NCBI GenBank assembly: GCA_003415625.1 | Contig: PYIU01000008.1 | Location: forward strand, 2,666,001 to 2,730,000 | Length of the DNA: 64,000 bases | Direction: 5' to 3' | Source of the DNA: Aquanectria penicillioides | Lineage: Eukaryota > Ascomycota > Sordariomycetes > Hypocreales > Nectriaceae | Shown: piece by piece, positions 39,201 through 52,466 of the stretch | How positions within the stretch are numbered: position 1 is the first letter of the stretch | How the letters are laid out: each line of letters starts with the position of its first letter | The notes under the pieces: generated by a model | Database searches by the model: none | Told to the model about the DNA's origin: nothing | Seen by the model: only the letters and a program-made list of their open reading frames with translations | Translations under genes and position numbers: made by a program

Positions 39201-42070
39201 TAAAAAAAGAAGTATTCTTTTAAAAATTCTTTATAATAAAAAAGCAATATTTACTTAAGATTTTAAGGAATATAAAAGACTAAACTTTAAAGTGGCCTTT
39301 TTATAAATTATTAAAATAATTAAATATAAAGCCTAATAAATAAAAAATATTTTAATCCCTAAAGGATTAAAAAAGAAGATTATTAAATTGCTAAAAACTT
39401 AAATAAAAAAAGGAATCCTTTAAAAGTTTTATATTATCTATTAAAACCTATATATATTAATAGTTAAAAAGAAATAGTAAACTTTATATAATTAATTTAG
39501 CTAAAAGATATAATATATATATAATATAAAATAGATTAATTCCTTTAAAAGCTAATAAATTCTTAATTAAATTTAAAATATATAAAATCCTAACTCTTTT
39601 AAACTTCTTTTTAAAATATAATTAAATTTCCTTAATTAAGGAAAGTTAGAATTTAATAACTTTTAATATACTATTAAGGCTTTTTAAAATATATACTTTA
39701 CTATAAGGAGAAATCAATTTAATAGTATAACTTTTAAGGATTATAATTAAAATTCTTTTTAATTTATTACTAAAAGTCTATTAAGCCTTTTTAAATAATA
39801 TTGCTATTAAAAGACTAAAAACTAAATATAATAAAAAGAAAGTACTCTTTAATATATAAAGGTTTATTCTAAAGCATTTAATTAATTTAAATAAAACTCT
39901 TTTAAATATTAAGCTATTTAAATATATAATTTCTATAGGGAAGTTAAAGTTCTATTAGTATATTGCAATTATTATTAAATATTTATATAATATAGCTAAA
40001 AGGCAGTTAATAAAGAAAAAAGTAATTAAGATTAATAAATAGAAAAAATACTATAATCTAAAGTAAATTAAAGTATTTTTAGAAATTATATATTATTATT
40101 AAATTTAAATTAAAAAATATACTTAAATTATTAAACCTTTTATTTAATTATTAAAAAAGAATACTATATAGATATAAAGTAAGAAATAAGCTAATATTAT
40201 AATAATTCTTAAAAAAAAAATAACTTTTACTTTTATTTTAGTAATATTAAACCTTTCTAAAGGATTTAAAAAGGTTATCTTTATAATTAATACTAATAAA
40301 AAAGGCTAAAGTATAGTATTAATATAAATAATAGAGAGAAAAAGGTATTTAATAAAGTATAAATCTAATTTTTAAACTCTTATAGAATAAAGGTATAATA
40401 CTATTAAACTTAAATATAAGGGTATATTATATAGAATTAAATGCCTTTATAGCTATATATATAGATTGCCCTTTATCTTAAAGATAGATTCTTAAGTTTT
40501 AGTCTATTAGCTTAATAATAAAGCTAATAATATCCTTAATATAATAGTTATTTAATAGATTAATTATATTCTATTATTTAACTTTATTATTTAATATATT
40601 TTTAAAGATAAAAATAATATAGCTAATAGGCTATTTAAAAAAGATCTAAAAGCATTTAATTAAATAAACTAAAAGGCTAAAAGTAATATTAAAGAGTTTA
40701 TTAATATTTATTTTAATATTATTAAGATTAAAAATAAATTAATAAAGTTAAAAAAGAATTATAGTAAACCCTTATTGCAATTAAAGGAATATTTACTTTT
40801 ATTAAAAAGGCTAATAGGTATTACCCTATAGAATTATTAATGCTTATAGCTAAAGGCTAAAAAACACTTTATAAAAAATAGCTATTTATAGATTAAAGCT
40901 AAAAAATAAAAAGGTAACTTAAAGTTAATTATAAAAAAAGAAAATATTTAAAAGAATTTAATTAAATTATATTATATTAATAAAAGGCATTATAATTATA
41001 ATGCTATTTATATACTTTTTTTTAAAAGGTACTATTAATAAAATATAAAAAAAAGCATTATAAAAGCTATTAAATAATACCTAATATATTAAATATATAT
41101 TCCCTAAAGATTAATAAAAGCCTTTATATCTATTAAGCCTATTTACTTAATAATAAAAATTTATTTTAATAAATAATATATACCTTTTAATAAAGAATTT
41201 AAATTTATACTAAAAGCTAAATATAACCTTTATAAATAAATAAAGGCTAAGCTAATCCTAAAATTAAATAGCTATTATATTATAAAATTCCTTAAAAAAC
41301 TATACTATTAATATAAAATATTAAAAAGAGTAATTATTAAGAATAAAAAAGAGATTATAAAAGGGATTTTTAAAGATTTTAATAGCTTTAGTATAAAAGT
41401 TATTAATACTTTTATTTATAACCCTAAAGTAAATAGATTTATTAAAAGTAATTATACTACTATAATAAGTTTTCTAAAGAAAAAAAGTAAAAAAAAAGGA
41501 AAATAAATATATATTTTATTAATAGCTTTATTAGCTAAAAGAGTAGCTATTTGCACTTTATATAAATAATTACCTTTTTATTTACTTTATAAATAGAAGC
41601 TAGTCCTTTTTTTAAAAGTAGAAATACCTATATAGTATTTAATTTAATAAAATAATATAACTTTTATTAAAGACTTATTTAAGTAAAGAATTAAAATCCT
41701 AAAGTAAAAGCAAAAAGATATAAAAAAAGCTAAGCAATAAATAATTGCATTTTAAAGGTTAATTGCTAATAAAAAGACTAAAAAGAATTAATATAGGCTA
41801 TATAAAAAGCCTTTTGCTATTAAAGATTTAATTCTTTAATATAATATATAAAATTAAAAGAATATATTTTATATTATAAAGATAAAGCTATATTAATTAG
41901 GCCTTTATAGAATTGCTAATATATTTAATAAAATAAAGAGTTATATTTTTAATATTATAAATAAAGTTAAGCTTTTTAATATAATTTATAGTAATTAATT
42001 AAAAAAGTTTATAAAGAATAAAAATAAATAATAAATAAATAAAAATAATAAAAAGACTTTTAATATAAAT
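36240..42070 (+). pseudogene. Gypsy-A gag-pol, RIP-inactivated
   Basis: The plus-strand frame is readable as gag (about 36.24-37.5 kb), protease region (37.5-38.8), reverse transcriptase (39.0-40.1), RNase H (40.2-40.7) and integrase (40.8-42.05). Seen pieces include LITFNILLRLFKIYTLL and AFLNNIAIK (RT, with the active-site DD as NN), then LPFILKIDS and NNIANRLFKKD (RNase H). Integrase gives KEIIKGIFKDFNSFSIKV, then FIYNPKVNRFIKSNYTTII. A GPY-type end follows near 41.9 kb: QLGLYRIANIFNKI. Stops are TAA and TAG only. Asp to Asn and Gly to Lys/Arg shifts fit TpG to TpA mutation. Non-functional; domain edges approximate. Confidence 0.88.
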
Positions 42071-43783
42071 TAAAAAGTATTATTAAAAATAAAAATAAAA
42101 AGGAAAGTATTTAATTAAATATAAATTAAGTCTATAAAATAGTAAAAATAGAATAAATTTAATTTAAATACTATAAAAAGTTTAAATAATAATACTATAA
42201 TATATATTTATATTAAGCCTAAAAAGATTATTAAAGTTTAAATTCTAAAAATAAATAGTAATTAATAAATATAGTATTAAAATATAATAAATAATTAATT
42301 AAATAATTAATAATAGCATTAAGCTAAAAATAGTTAAATTACTATTAAAGAAAGAATATTAAAGATTAAAAAAAAAAAAAAAATATTAAAATTAATATTA
42401 TATTAAAAAAAAATAAGCTATTTAAAATAAAATAAAAAATAAAATAAAAAGTAATTAAAAATAAATAAAAAAATAATAAAATTAAATAAAATTAAATAAA
42501 AATAATTAAAAATTAATTAAAAACCCTAAAAAAATACTAAAAATCCCTAAAAATTCTTAAAAATTTATTTAAAAACTTTAAAAATTATATTAAAAATTAA
42601 TAAAAATAAAATAAAAATGCCTAAAAACTATAATAAAAAAGTTAAAATTATTTAAAAATAAATAAAAATATATAAAAAATAGTAAAAAATAAAATATTAA
42701 TATTTATAAAAAATTTAAAAATTTAAAAATATTTAATAAAAATTAAGTTTTAAGGTTATTAAAATAATATAATAATAATAATAGCTTTAAAGAATATAAA
42801 AATATTTAATTAATTACTTTATAGTATTATCTTTTATTTATTAAACTATTATTAATAAATTAAAAACTATATTTAATTAAATTATATTAAAAAATAAGCT
42901 AAAAATTATTATTTTTATTAATTAAAACTTACTTTATGCTTTTAATTAAATACTTTTTATAATTATTTAATTAATTAATAATTATTAGCTATATTATTAA
43001 TAAAAAAACTATATATAATTTATAAATAAATAATTAGCTTAAAAAAATTTATTATAAAAGTTAATAGTTAAATAAATTTATTAATAGTATTTATATTATT
43101 TAAAGGAAAGTTATAAAAGCCTTTATAAAAATCCTTTAATTAATATCTATAAAAAAAGCTCTATTTATATTTAAATTAACTATTTTAAATATAATTAATA
43201 TAGTAACTATTTCTATAATTTAATACTAAAATATATATATAAAAAGGAATAAAAATATATTTATTATAAATAAAAATTATAGAAATATATAATTAAATGC
43301 ATTTATAATATATAAAGGGGTTAATATATTTAATAAAGGCAATAATAAATGCCTTAATATATTTAAAGTAAGTTAATAGCTAAATTAAAAAGTACTTTAT
43401 TAAATAAGCCTATTTTATAAAAATATATATAGACTAAAGTTAGCACTAAAAGAAAAAGTTTATTTTAAAATAAAGCATTAAATTATAAAATAGTAACTAT
43501 AAAATAAACTATTAATTAAGTTTATAATTAATCTATTTACTATTTTTCTTAAAGGCAATTTTAATATATAAAGGCTAATTAAATTAATTAAAAGCTTAAA
43601 AGCTATAAATTTAAATATTAAAGTATTGCTAAATCTAAAAGTATTTAATTAATTATTAAATAAAAATAATAATTAAAAAGCAATATAAAAAAAAGTATTT
43701 ATTAATTATTTAATAATAGTATTAATAGCATTAATTAAAGCCTTATAAAAGAAACTATTATAAATATATTAATAAATAGAATA

Positions 43784-44370
43784 CCCCTATAGTGGAGTGG
43801 TTACTGCCTAGAAGCCCTCAATATAGAGGGAGTGGGTTCGAATCCCATTAAGGCACCTCTTTTTACCTGCTTGGGATTGGTCCACTTGGGCAGGGCAAGG
43901 GGAACTTAAAAGCAGCCTAGCCCACAGCTGGTAGCGAAAAACTCGGCCGCTTCCGGAGCGTTATCCCGGCGAGCCCAACCTGCAATAGTAAGGCTACAGG
44001 TTTAGGCGGGGCCTGTAAGAGCCTAGCCCTACGGCTCTCGAATAAACCTAGGCCGCGACCGGAGCGCGAGATCCTCGGCAGTCTCCCCAGCTGTGAATTC
44101 TGGGTACGATAACATGCTGTTCCTATAGGGCCAATCGGTAGTATAGTTGTTATAAGCGGAAGTAGAAGAAAAGGTGGTTAATATGTACTGAACTGTAAGA
44201 GGCACAATTGGTGTTCAATCAATTCTGATCTATAGAGATAAATGAGGGGCTAGTAAGTAAGGGATATAGGGGTTTTTATTTAATATCTTATATATACGGT
44301 TTTTCCTCTATTGAAAATAGTATAGAAGCACTGCTTATTGTAAGACCTATAGAGTATTACTAAATAAATA
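43784..44370 (+). mobile_element. tRNA-derived SINE with AAAT tail
   Basis: A 587 bp insertion flanked by a 13 bp duplication, aataaatagaata (43771-43783 and 44371-44383). The tail repeat blurs the exact length by a few bases. The left Gypsy-A copy is the empty site. The head has an RNA polymerase III A box (43790-43800, tagtggagtgg) and B box (43835-43845, ggttcgaatcc), 45 bp apart. The body is GC-rich and contains a diverged direct repeat (ggccgc--ccggagcg at about 43945 and 44052). The last 100 bp match the LINE 3' end, and the tail is AAAT repeats. It keeps CpA and TpG freely although its surroundings have none, so it inserted after the Gypsy was mutated or was too short or rare to be detected. 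No protein coding. Confidence 0.9.
43790..43845 (+). promoter_or_regulatory. SINE internal pol III promoter (A and B boxes)
   Basis: tagtggagtgg fits the A-box consensus TRGYNNARNNG at every position. ggttcgaatcc fits the B box. A T-arm (gtggg, ttcgaat, cccat) and a cccctc-type anticodon-like stem are visible, but the 5' end (cccctat) does not pair with the 3' end (aaggcac). It is therefore a tRNA relic and not a working tRNA gene. Confidence 0.85.
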
Positions 44371-46955
44371 AATAAATAGAATATTAATAAAAGAATTTAA
44401 AAGCCTAAATATAGCTAATAGTAAGATTATATATATTAAGAAGATAATTGTAAAATATAAAGGCAAAAGACTTAAGCTTATTGCAATATAAAGCTATTAT
44501 AAAATAAAGAATAAAAATTATAGTAATAATTAAAAGTATAAAAGAATTAAAAAAGTAAAAAATAATAAATAAAAAAGAAAAAAAAAAAAAAAAAGCTAAT
44601 ATAATACTTTTATAATAAATAGAAAATTAACCCTTAAAATTTAAAGTAAAAATTAAATATTAATAAAATTTTTATTAAATATTAAAAAGTATACTATTTT
44701 AAGAAACTTATTAATATTTATATATAAATAAATATTAAAATAGTAATTTACTTAAATAATATTAAACTAAAAATAAAAGTACTTAAATTATATTAATTTA
44801 CTTTATATTTATAACTTTTTTCTTTCTTTTAATAATTTTATAGTAAATTATATTACTTTAATTTTATTTATAATATTTATAAAATATTAATAATCTTTAT
44901 TTTTTAAGTTATAAGCATTTAATTATAAGCTTTTAAACCCTTTATTAACCTTTACTTTATTTTATAATAGAGCTAAAGAAAGTAACCTTAAGTGTAATTA
45001 CTTTAAAGATATAATTTTTAATGCTAAATAAAGACCTTTATATAGCTAAAGGAATTATTTAAAATAAAGATAGAATTAAATATTTCTTTTCTTTTAATAA
45101 AGAAAATATTATTAAAATATTTAATTAATTACTTAATAGTTAATTTATATTATTCTATCCTTAAATAAATTAAAATTATTAATTTAATAAATTAAAAACT
45201 TAATCTATTTTAGATAATAAAAGCAATTTAAATTTTTAGCTTATTAATATTAATTGCTTTAAAGACTTCCCTTTTAACTTTTATTAAGCCTAAATATTTT
45301 ATTATTAAGATCTATAGAATTTATTTAAAAACCTATAAAAAAAAGAAATGGCTTTAAACTTTAGTATTTAAGCCTTTCTTATTACTTTTATCTATAGACT
45401 TATTAATATTTTTATAATTTATTAAATTAATCTTTTAATTATAAGCATTAAGGTTAAAAAGAATAAATAAAAGCAAAAGAGTTTCTTTTATAAGCTTTTA
45501 CTAAAAGGTATAAATATTAAAAAGACTAAATATTTAATTAATTTTATATTTATTAAGTTTTAATAAGCAATATATAATAAAAGGCTATTAATTAGCTTTA
45601 CTTACTTTATTAATACTATTTATTAAAGCTTTTTTATTTAAGATAAATAGCTAAAGTATTTAATTATTTATAATACTATTAATATCCTTTAGAATAAATA
45701 AGCTATTATACTTACTATAGTATAAAGGGAGATTATAATTAAAATAGAATTGCCTTATAATTTCTTTATTTTTATTATATTTATTACTAAATAAATTAAA
45801 AATTAAAAATATAGTTTTTTAAGCGCTTTTTTTCTCTTCTTTAATATTTAAAGAATACTTAAATTTATTAAAACTTTAATTATTAAATGCTTTATAATCT
45901 AGCCTTTAATCTTTAATAATAATTATAATACTATTAATAATCCCCTTTTAGTATTAATGCACTATAATTAAATTTTTATTAAATATAAATAAAAGAAAAG
46001 TATTTAATTAATTGCTTTAAATATTAATTAAATATAAGACTTTATTAATACTATTATTCTTAATAAACTTAATATTATTAATAGAAAGTTCTTTAATTAA
46101 TATAAGCTTATAAAACTTATTAAAACCTAAAAATCTATTTATATTTTATGATTTTAAAATAGTTCTTTTAATACTTAATAGCTTTATATTAATTTAAAAG
46201 ACTATTATATAATAAATTAAAAAAAAGTTAATTATTAAACTTTTAAAAATAAATATTAAATTATCCTAAAGCTATTTAATCCTTAAGGCAATAGCTATTA
46301 AATAAATTTACCTTTACTATTAGGCCTTTAATTACTTTACTATTTTTTAGCTAATAATTTAATTAAATACTATTAAATTTATAAATATTAAATAATAAAT
46401 AGATTTTCTATTAAAATTAATAAATCTATTAGAATTATTATTACTTTAAGTAATAATAAAGAAAAAGGTTTTAAATAAGCCTTAAACTATTAAAGTTAAA
46501 GCATTAAAGCAATTTGCCTTTATAGTTTATACCTTAAGTTTAAGACTTTTGCCCTTAAACCTACTATTAAGCCTAAACTAATAATTAAATCTATTTAGCC
46601 TTTATATAAATTGCCTATTAGCTTATTAATTTATATAAGTATTGCTTAATTAAATGCATTTAAAAAAGAAATCTAAATTAACTAAAATATATCTATTTAT
46701 TTTAATGCATTTAATTAAATATTTATTAACTCTTTAAATAAAAAATAAATAATTAAATTAATTTAATTAATTTAATAAATACCTTTATTTAAATTAGCTA
46801 TTTTATAGCAATTTAATTAAATAAATTTAAATTTACTTACTATTAAAAGTAATAAATAAAGTTTTTATAAGCACTTTATATTACCTTTATTAATTCCTTA
46901 ATTAATTAAGTATATAGCAAAAGAAAGAAATTATATTATAATTATTAATACTATT

Positions 46956-47213
46956 ATTAATGGATATAGCAGCCAGGTAAAGGTAGTTATTGCTATAGAT
47001 ATAGCGGCCGGCCATAAGCCAACCTTAGGGGCCTTATAGGCTTAAGTCTTAAGGCTATATATCCTTATAAAAGAATCCCTGCACTATAAATAGGTAATTG
47101 CATTTTGTAATTACTATTTAGCTATTTTTTATAAATCCTAATTGATCTAAATTGATTTATTATATATATTGCCTATTATAATTATCTTTATATATGCCTA
47201 TATATTATTTATA
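46956..47213 (+). repeat. Copia-A 5' LTR
   Basis: 258 bp. It contains actataaatagg (TATA-like) near 47084-47095 and the doubled gatatagc motif. Differences from the 3' LTR are mostly C/T and G/A transitions. Confidence 0.92.
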
Positions 47214-47226
47214 GGTTATAAGCCTA
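47214..47226 (+). promoter_or_regulatory. Copia-A primer-binding site, initiator tRNA-Met half-tRNA type
   Basis: ggttataagcct directly after the LTR is a one-base RIP change from ggttatgagccc, the complement of the anticodon arm of initiator tRNA-Met. That is the internal priming site known for many Copia elements. The left copy shows the same sequence at about 24483-24495. The primer is inferred; the adjacency to the LTR is seen. Confidence 0.7.
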
Positions 47227-47399
47227 AAGCTTTAATTTAAAAAGAAATTATAGCTATTTAAAAGGTTTAGATTAACCTAAAGTTTATCCCTTAAAGTTAG
47301 CGCTTATAATATTAATTAATTAAGGTCTTAAGATTTAGGCAATAGCTTTAAAGCTAGCCCTAAAGCCAATCCTTACTATTAAAGCAATTAAATAGATTA

Positions 47400-50300
47400 A
47401 TAATAAAGAAGATCTTACTAAAGGAAAAGATAATCTTAAGGATCTTTTACCCCCTTTTAAAAGATTAATAAAGCCTATTAAAAGGGACCTATAAGAGACT
47501 TAACTAAATTTAAGCATTATAATACAGTAAATAATAGAAATAATATAGTAAATATAAAAGCTATAGAAGCACTTTAATTAAAAGACTAAAAATAAATTAA
47601 AAATTAAATATAAGATATAGCCTAAAAATAAATTAAAATTTAAAGTAAAAGATAATAAAGATAAAAGCTTTAAGTATTAAAAAAGCTAACTCTTTTATAC
47701 CTTAAGGGAGCCTTTAAGAGCTTTAAATAAAATATTTAATTTTTTAAGGAATAGAAAGATATTAATAGAGCTTACCTTAAGTAAAAAGAAGATTATAAAC
47801 TTATAATTAATTAAAATTAAGGATTTTATTGGTTTTAACTTTAAGATAAAGGGAGATAATATATTTAAGGGATTAAAGAATTAAGCTACCTAAAAGAAAT
47901 ATCTCTTTTATACTATAATTACTATTAAATAGTATAAAGAGATTAAGATTTTATATTTAGAAGAAATGCATTTAATTGCTACTATAAAAATAGCAGTTTT
48001 ATAGAAACTAAAGTTATTATTATTTTTAATAAAGATTAATATAAAGGCTATTAAGCTATTAATAAAAAGATATAATAATATAAGGTTTTAATAAAGCTTA
48101 GCTAATCTCTATTAAAAATTAAAGTCCTTAACTCTAAAGAAACTATAAGGGGTCTAAAGTTATATTAATAACTTTTGCTGCATTATAAATAGCATTATTA
48201 AAGCTAGTAGTAAGCTCCTTAAGTATTAAAAAAAGATAAGGTTTATAGATAGCATTAAAAAGATCTTTTTTAAGTAAAATGCACTTTAATGCAATTATAA
48301 GTAAAAAGGGAAATATTAATCTATTTATAAGATATAAGAAGACTTTATTAATAAAGCTAAAAGTCTATAGACTTTTTAAAAGAAGAGTAAAGACTTTAGC
48401 AATAAGAAAGGTATATAGATAAATGCTTAATTAAATAAAAAAAATAATTATAGAAAAGATTTTAAGAGCAGTAAATGCTTTAATTATAATTAAAAAGGTT
48501 ATATTATAAAGAACTGCCTATCTCTATAAAAGGAGAGTAAAGGCAGTAAGAATAAAAGGTTAAAAAAGAAAGATAATAGTAATAAAACCGTTAAAAAGAC
48601 TAAAAAGACTGCCCTATATATAAAATTAAATAAGTAAAGTGCTAAAAATGCAAAAAAAGCTAAAGACAACTCTAATAATAATAATAATGCTGTTTTTATA
48701 TACTATAAAGGCTTAAAGGCAAGAAAGTTCTTTAGGGATACTTTTATAAGATTATTAATAGAAAAGGCAGCTATAATAATAATTTTTAGCCTATTAAAAT
48801 AGCAATTATATAGTCCCCTTAATATTAATAATAATGCTATACTAAAGGCTAAAGGAAATAGCAATTTTATTACTATTTTAATATTTATAGAATTAGGCCT
48901 TATTAATTAAAAAGACTGCTAGCTTTAGGACTTAAAAGCCAATATATATACTATTAATAACTTTAAATAGTTTAAAGAAGATAAGTGGCATAAACTTAAT
49001 AAAATAATGCTAATTCTTATAGGTAAAGGCACTATATACCCTATAGCTATAGGAATAGTAGTGGTTATACTATTTATAGAAAGAAAGAGAATAAGGACTA
49101 TAATACTTAAAGATATAGTTTTTATTAAAGATTTTTTACTAAATATAATCTTTAATAAGAAAGTCTATCTTTTTAGTAATTATATAATTAAAAATAAAAT
49201 TTTTAATAGTAATAGTAAGATCTTTATAACCCTTAATATCCTTAATTAAGGGTTTTTACTTAAAGCAATAGAAAGTATAATAAGCTATTACTTTACTTTT
49301 AAGATAATACTAATATAAATAGAATAGTTTAAGGCAAAAATATAGCACTAAAGACTTACTTATATAGATTAAAAAGCCCTTAACTATACCTTTAAGGTTA
49401 TAAAAGGTAGGCTTAATAATTATAAGCCATTTAATACACTCTATAAAGACTGTAAGCTTGCTAAAAGCATAAGGTTTTTACTAAAGATACTATAAAAGAG
49501 AGTAAACTATATGCTTAACCTCCTTTATATAGACCTTATAGAGCTAAATCTATATATATATAATAGAAAGAGATATCTTAAGCTTATAATTAATAATAAA
49601 AGCTATTACTTTTATAGCAATTTGCTTAAAAAGAAAAGCAATGCTATTACCTTAATAAAAAAAGATCTTTTAGTATTTAGAACTATTATAGCTTATAGTC
49701 TGCCCTAAAAGATATAGTTTAATAGTAGCTATAAATTTATTAATAGAAAGATTAATAAACTTCTTTTAAAGATAGGGATCCTTATAATTATTATATTGCT
49801 ATATAGCTATAAATAAAATGGCTTTATTAAATAGGCAAACTATATAATTTAAAAGAAGGTAAAAAGTATAATAATAGCAATAAATATCCCTTTTAGGCTA
49901 TAAAAAAAGATTATTCTTATAATTATATATATTATTAATATTATAATAATAAAGTTACTAAACTAAAAGACCCTTTATAAAGTTTACTTTATAGATCTAA
50001 TTCTAAAAAAGAAATATATATTAAGCATTAAATATCTATAGATTTTAGGGTTAAAAGCATTTATTTATATTAAATAGAAAAAGCACAATAGATTTAAAAA
50101 GATATTGCTTTACAATTAAAAAGGAATCCTTATAGGATTTTAAGGAATTAAGGCATATAGGATTTAAAACCCTAAGATAAAGAAAGTTATTATAATAATA
50201 TATATAGTATTCTATAAGCCCATTCTATTACTTATAGCAAAAGGTAAAGAGAGTATTTAATTATAGCTAAAGGGAGCATTTAATAACTTTAAGAGATACT

Positions 50301-51950
50301 TTATAATGCTAGTAATAGCTATAAAGAAGTAGATTTTAGCTGCTTATACTAATACCAATCTAGCTATAGTCTATAATGCCTTTAATTAGCTAGATACTAA
50401 CCTTTAAAGGGAGGCATTCTTTAAGGAGATTTATACCCTTATTAATAAAGGCATACTTAAATTTATTCTAAAAAGGGAGTTACTAAAAGGCAAAAGATTA
50501 CTTATAGTAAAGTAAATAAATTAATATAAAAAAGATAAAAATAGTATAATAGTTATATATAAAGCTTAACTTATAGTATAAGGCTTTATGCAAAAAGAAG
50601 GCATTAATTACTAAAAGACTTTCTTTTTAACTATAAGAGCTAACTTTTAGAGAATACTACTTACTTATACTATATAGATTAAAAAAAAGCTATTATAGAA
50701 TAATATAATTATAGTATATTTAAATAAAGAGCTAAAAGAAGATATTTATATTATAATTTTCTTTTTGCTTAATAAGTTCTTTAAGGATCTAAAGTATAAA
50801 TACTTAACTAAAAAAGTAGGCTATAAATAAGGCATTAAGTATATTATATAGTTACTTATAGCCCTATATAGCCTTAAGTAAAGTGCCTAATAGTAATAAA
50901 AGAAATTAAAGAAAATACTTAATAAATTAAGTCTTAAAAGGCTATAAAGCAATACTGCAATTTATATAGATTAAATAAAGGAGATTATTATAGCTATATA
51001 TATAGATAATATACTTATAGTTATTAATAATAATAAAAATATAAATACCTTTATTAATAAATTTATATAAAAAGTAAAGATAAAATTGCTTAAATTTCTT
51101 AAGCTCTTTTTAAGTATAGCTATTATAGCAAAAGAAAATAAATTGCTTATACTATTATAAAGAGACTATACAATAAGTATTTTTAAGCAATTTAAATACT
51201 TTAACTATAAAGTTATAAATATATTAATAGAAATAGAAACCTATTATTTAGCTAAAGCAATTAATATCCTTAATATAGAGGCTATTAGTAAAGAATATAT
51301 ATTAATAGTAAGAAAAGTTAACTATCTCTTATAGTAAAGCTGGCCTAATCTAGCCTTTATATATAGTCTTTAGGTATACTTCTTAAATAGCCTAAGCAAG
51401 CAATAACTTAAGGCTATAAGAAGGATACTATAATATATTAAAGGGAGCCTTAATTACTCTATCTATTATTATTGCCTTAAGGAAGAGTTATATAGTAATT
51501 TATTTAGTTTTTATAGCTACTATAACTTTAACTATATTAGCTGCCTAAAAATAGCACAATTAACTAAAGGATATATATTCTTTATAAATAAAGGCCTAAT
51601 TATATAATTTAATAAGCATTAAAAAACTATAGTAAAGTCCTTAATAAAAGCTAAATACTATATATTAATAAAGGCAGTATTATAAGTTATATAAATAAAG
51701 AGCTTTATAAAGGAACTTAATAGCTTACTAATTGCTTTAATAGTAATCTTTATAGATAATTAAAGCGCTATAAAGCTAGTATATAACCTTAAATTCTATA
51801 CTTATATAAAGTATATTTAAGTATAATATTACTTTATAAAAAAGGCTATTAAAAATAGTATAGTTAAACTATAATATATCCTTTTTACTAAAAACATTAC
51901 TAATATATTTATAAAGCTATTAATAGGCCTATTATATTGCTTTTTTTATT
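47400..51950 (+). pseudogene. Copia-A gag-pol polyprotein gene, RIP-inactivated
   Basis: Gag spans about 47.4-48.6 kb. The protease region has an open piece at 49007-49249 (81 codons counting the stop) reading GKGTIYPIAIGIV, then LKDIVFIKDFLLNIIF. This fits the Copia protease tail, in which a L-DVLYVP--NLIS pattern precedes the next domain. Integrase begins near 49.35 kb, with an open piece at 49511-49708 (DLIELNLYIYNRKRYLKLII) matching the start of the catalytic core. Reverse transcriptase lies at about 50.3-51.1 kb and RNase H at 51.3-51.95 kb. Many TAA and TAG stops. The open pieces are remnants, not separate genes. Other start choices change nothing, since the frame is broken. Confidence 0.85.
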
Positions 51951-52202
51951 AATGCCTTAAGATTAAGGCTAAAATTAAAGAAGGTACTATACTAAAAACA
52001 TTAAGGTAAGCGCAAATAGTGCCTATAAGAGCTTATAGCAATGCCCTTAGCTATAGTAAGGAAGTCTTACTTAAGCAAATAATTGCTCTAGCAATAAGAA
52101 AAGAATGACTCTATAATTATATAAGGAATATATATATAAGGAAGGTTAAGATAGCCTTATAATAGCACCTAAAGACAAGCCCTTAATTAAGCTTAAAGGG
52201 AG

Positions 52203-52461
52203 TATTAATAGATATAGCAGCTAGATAAAAGTAGTTATTGCTATAAATATAGCAGCTAGCTATAAGCTAACTTTAGGGGCCTTATGGGCCTAGGTCTTAA
52301 GGCTATATATCCTTATAAGGGAATCCCTATACTATAAATAGGTGATTGCATTTTGCAACTACTATTTAGCTATTTCTTATAAATTTTAATTGATTTAAAC
52401 TAACCTATTGCGCATATTGCCTGCTGTAACTATCTTTATGCATGCCTATATATTGTTTATA
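52203..52461 (+). repeat. Copia-A 3' LTR
   Basis: 259 bp, preceded by the polypurine tract cttaaagggag and followed by the TSD actat. It starts tattaatagatatagc and ends gtttata. Confidence 0.92.
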
Positions 52462-52466
52462 ACTAT

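Larger units (their letters stand above)
42070..46955 (+). other. Gypsy-A 3' extension after integrase (first part)
   Basis: It continues past the SINE (43784-44370) to the Copia-A insertion; the remainder is 52467-53381. Positions 42380-42740 are mostly A/T homopolymer. From about 43.3 kb complexity rises. Frames on both strands are broken only by TAA and TAG. A sense frame near 45.1-45.4 kb has relatively few stops (reading SLLILIALKTSLLTFIKPKYF) but matches nothing I know. It is conserved between the two Gypsy-A copies in the window, so it belongs to the element. Confidence 0.6.
46956..52461 (+). mobile_element. Copia-A, full-length LTR retrotransposon, RIP-mutated
   Basis: A 5506 bp Ty1/Copia element with LTRs at 46956-47213 and 52203-52461 and a 5 bp TSD, actat (46951-46955 and 52462-52466). 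It inserted in the 3' region of the right Gypsy-A. Termini read TATTAATGG and tttata, the mutated forms of TG and CA. The polypurine tract aaagggag is immediately before the 3' LTR. Domain order is gag, protease, integrase, reverse transcriptase, RNase H, as in Copia. It is less mutated than its Gypsy host. Two LTRs plus the left fragment at 24496-24754 give three LTR copies to compare. Confidence 0.93.

Noticed and set aside
43784..43860. Functional tRNA gene
   Set aside because: A and B boxes and a T-arm are present, but the 5' and 3' ends cannot form an acceptor stem and the unit continues into a SINE body with tail and TSD.
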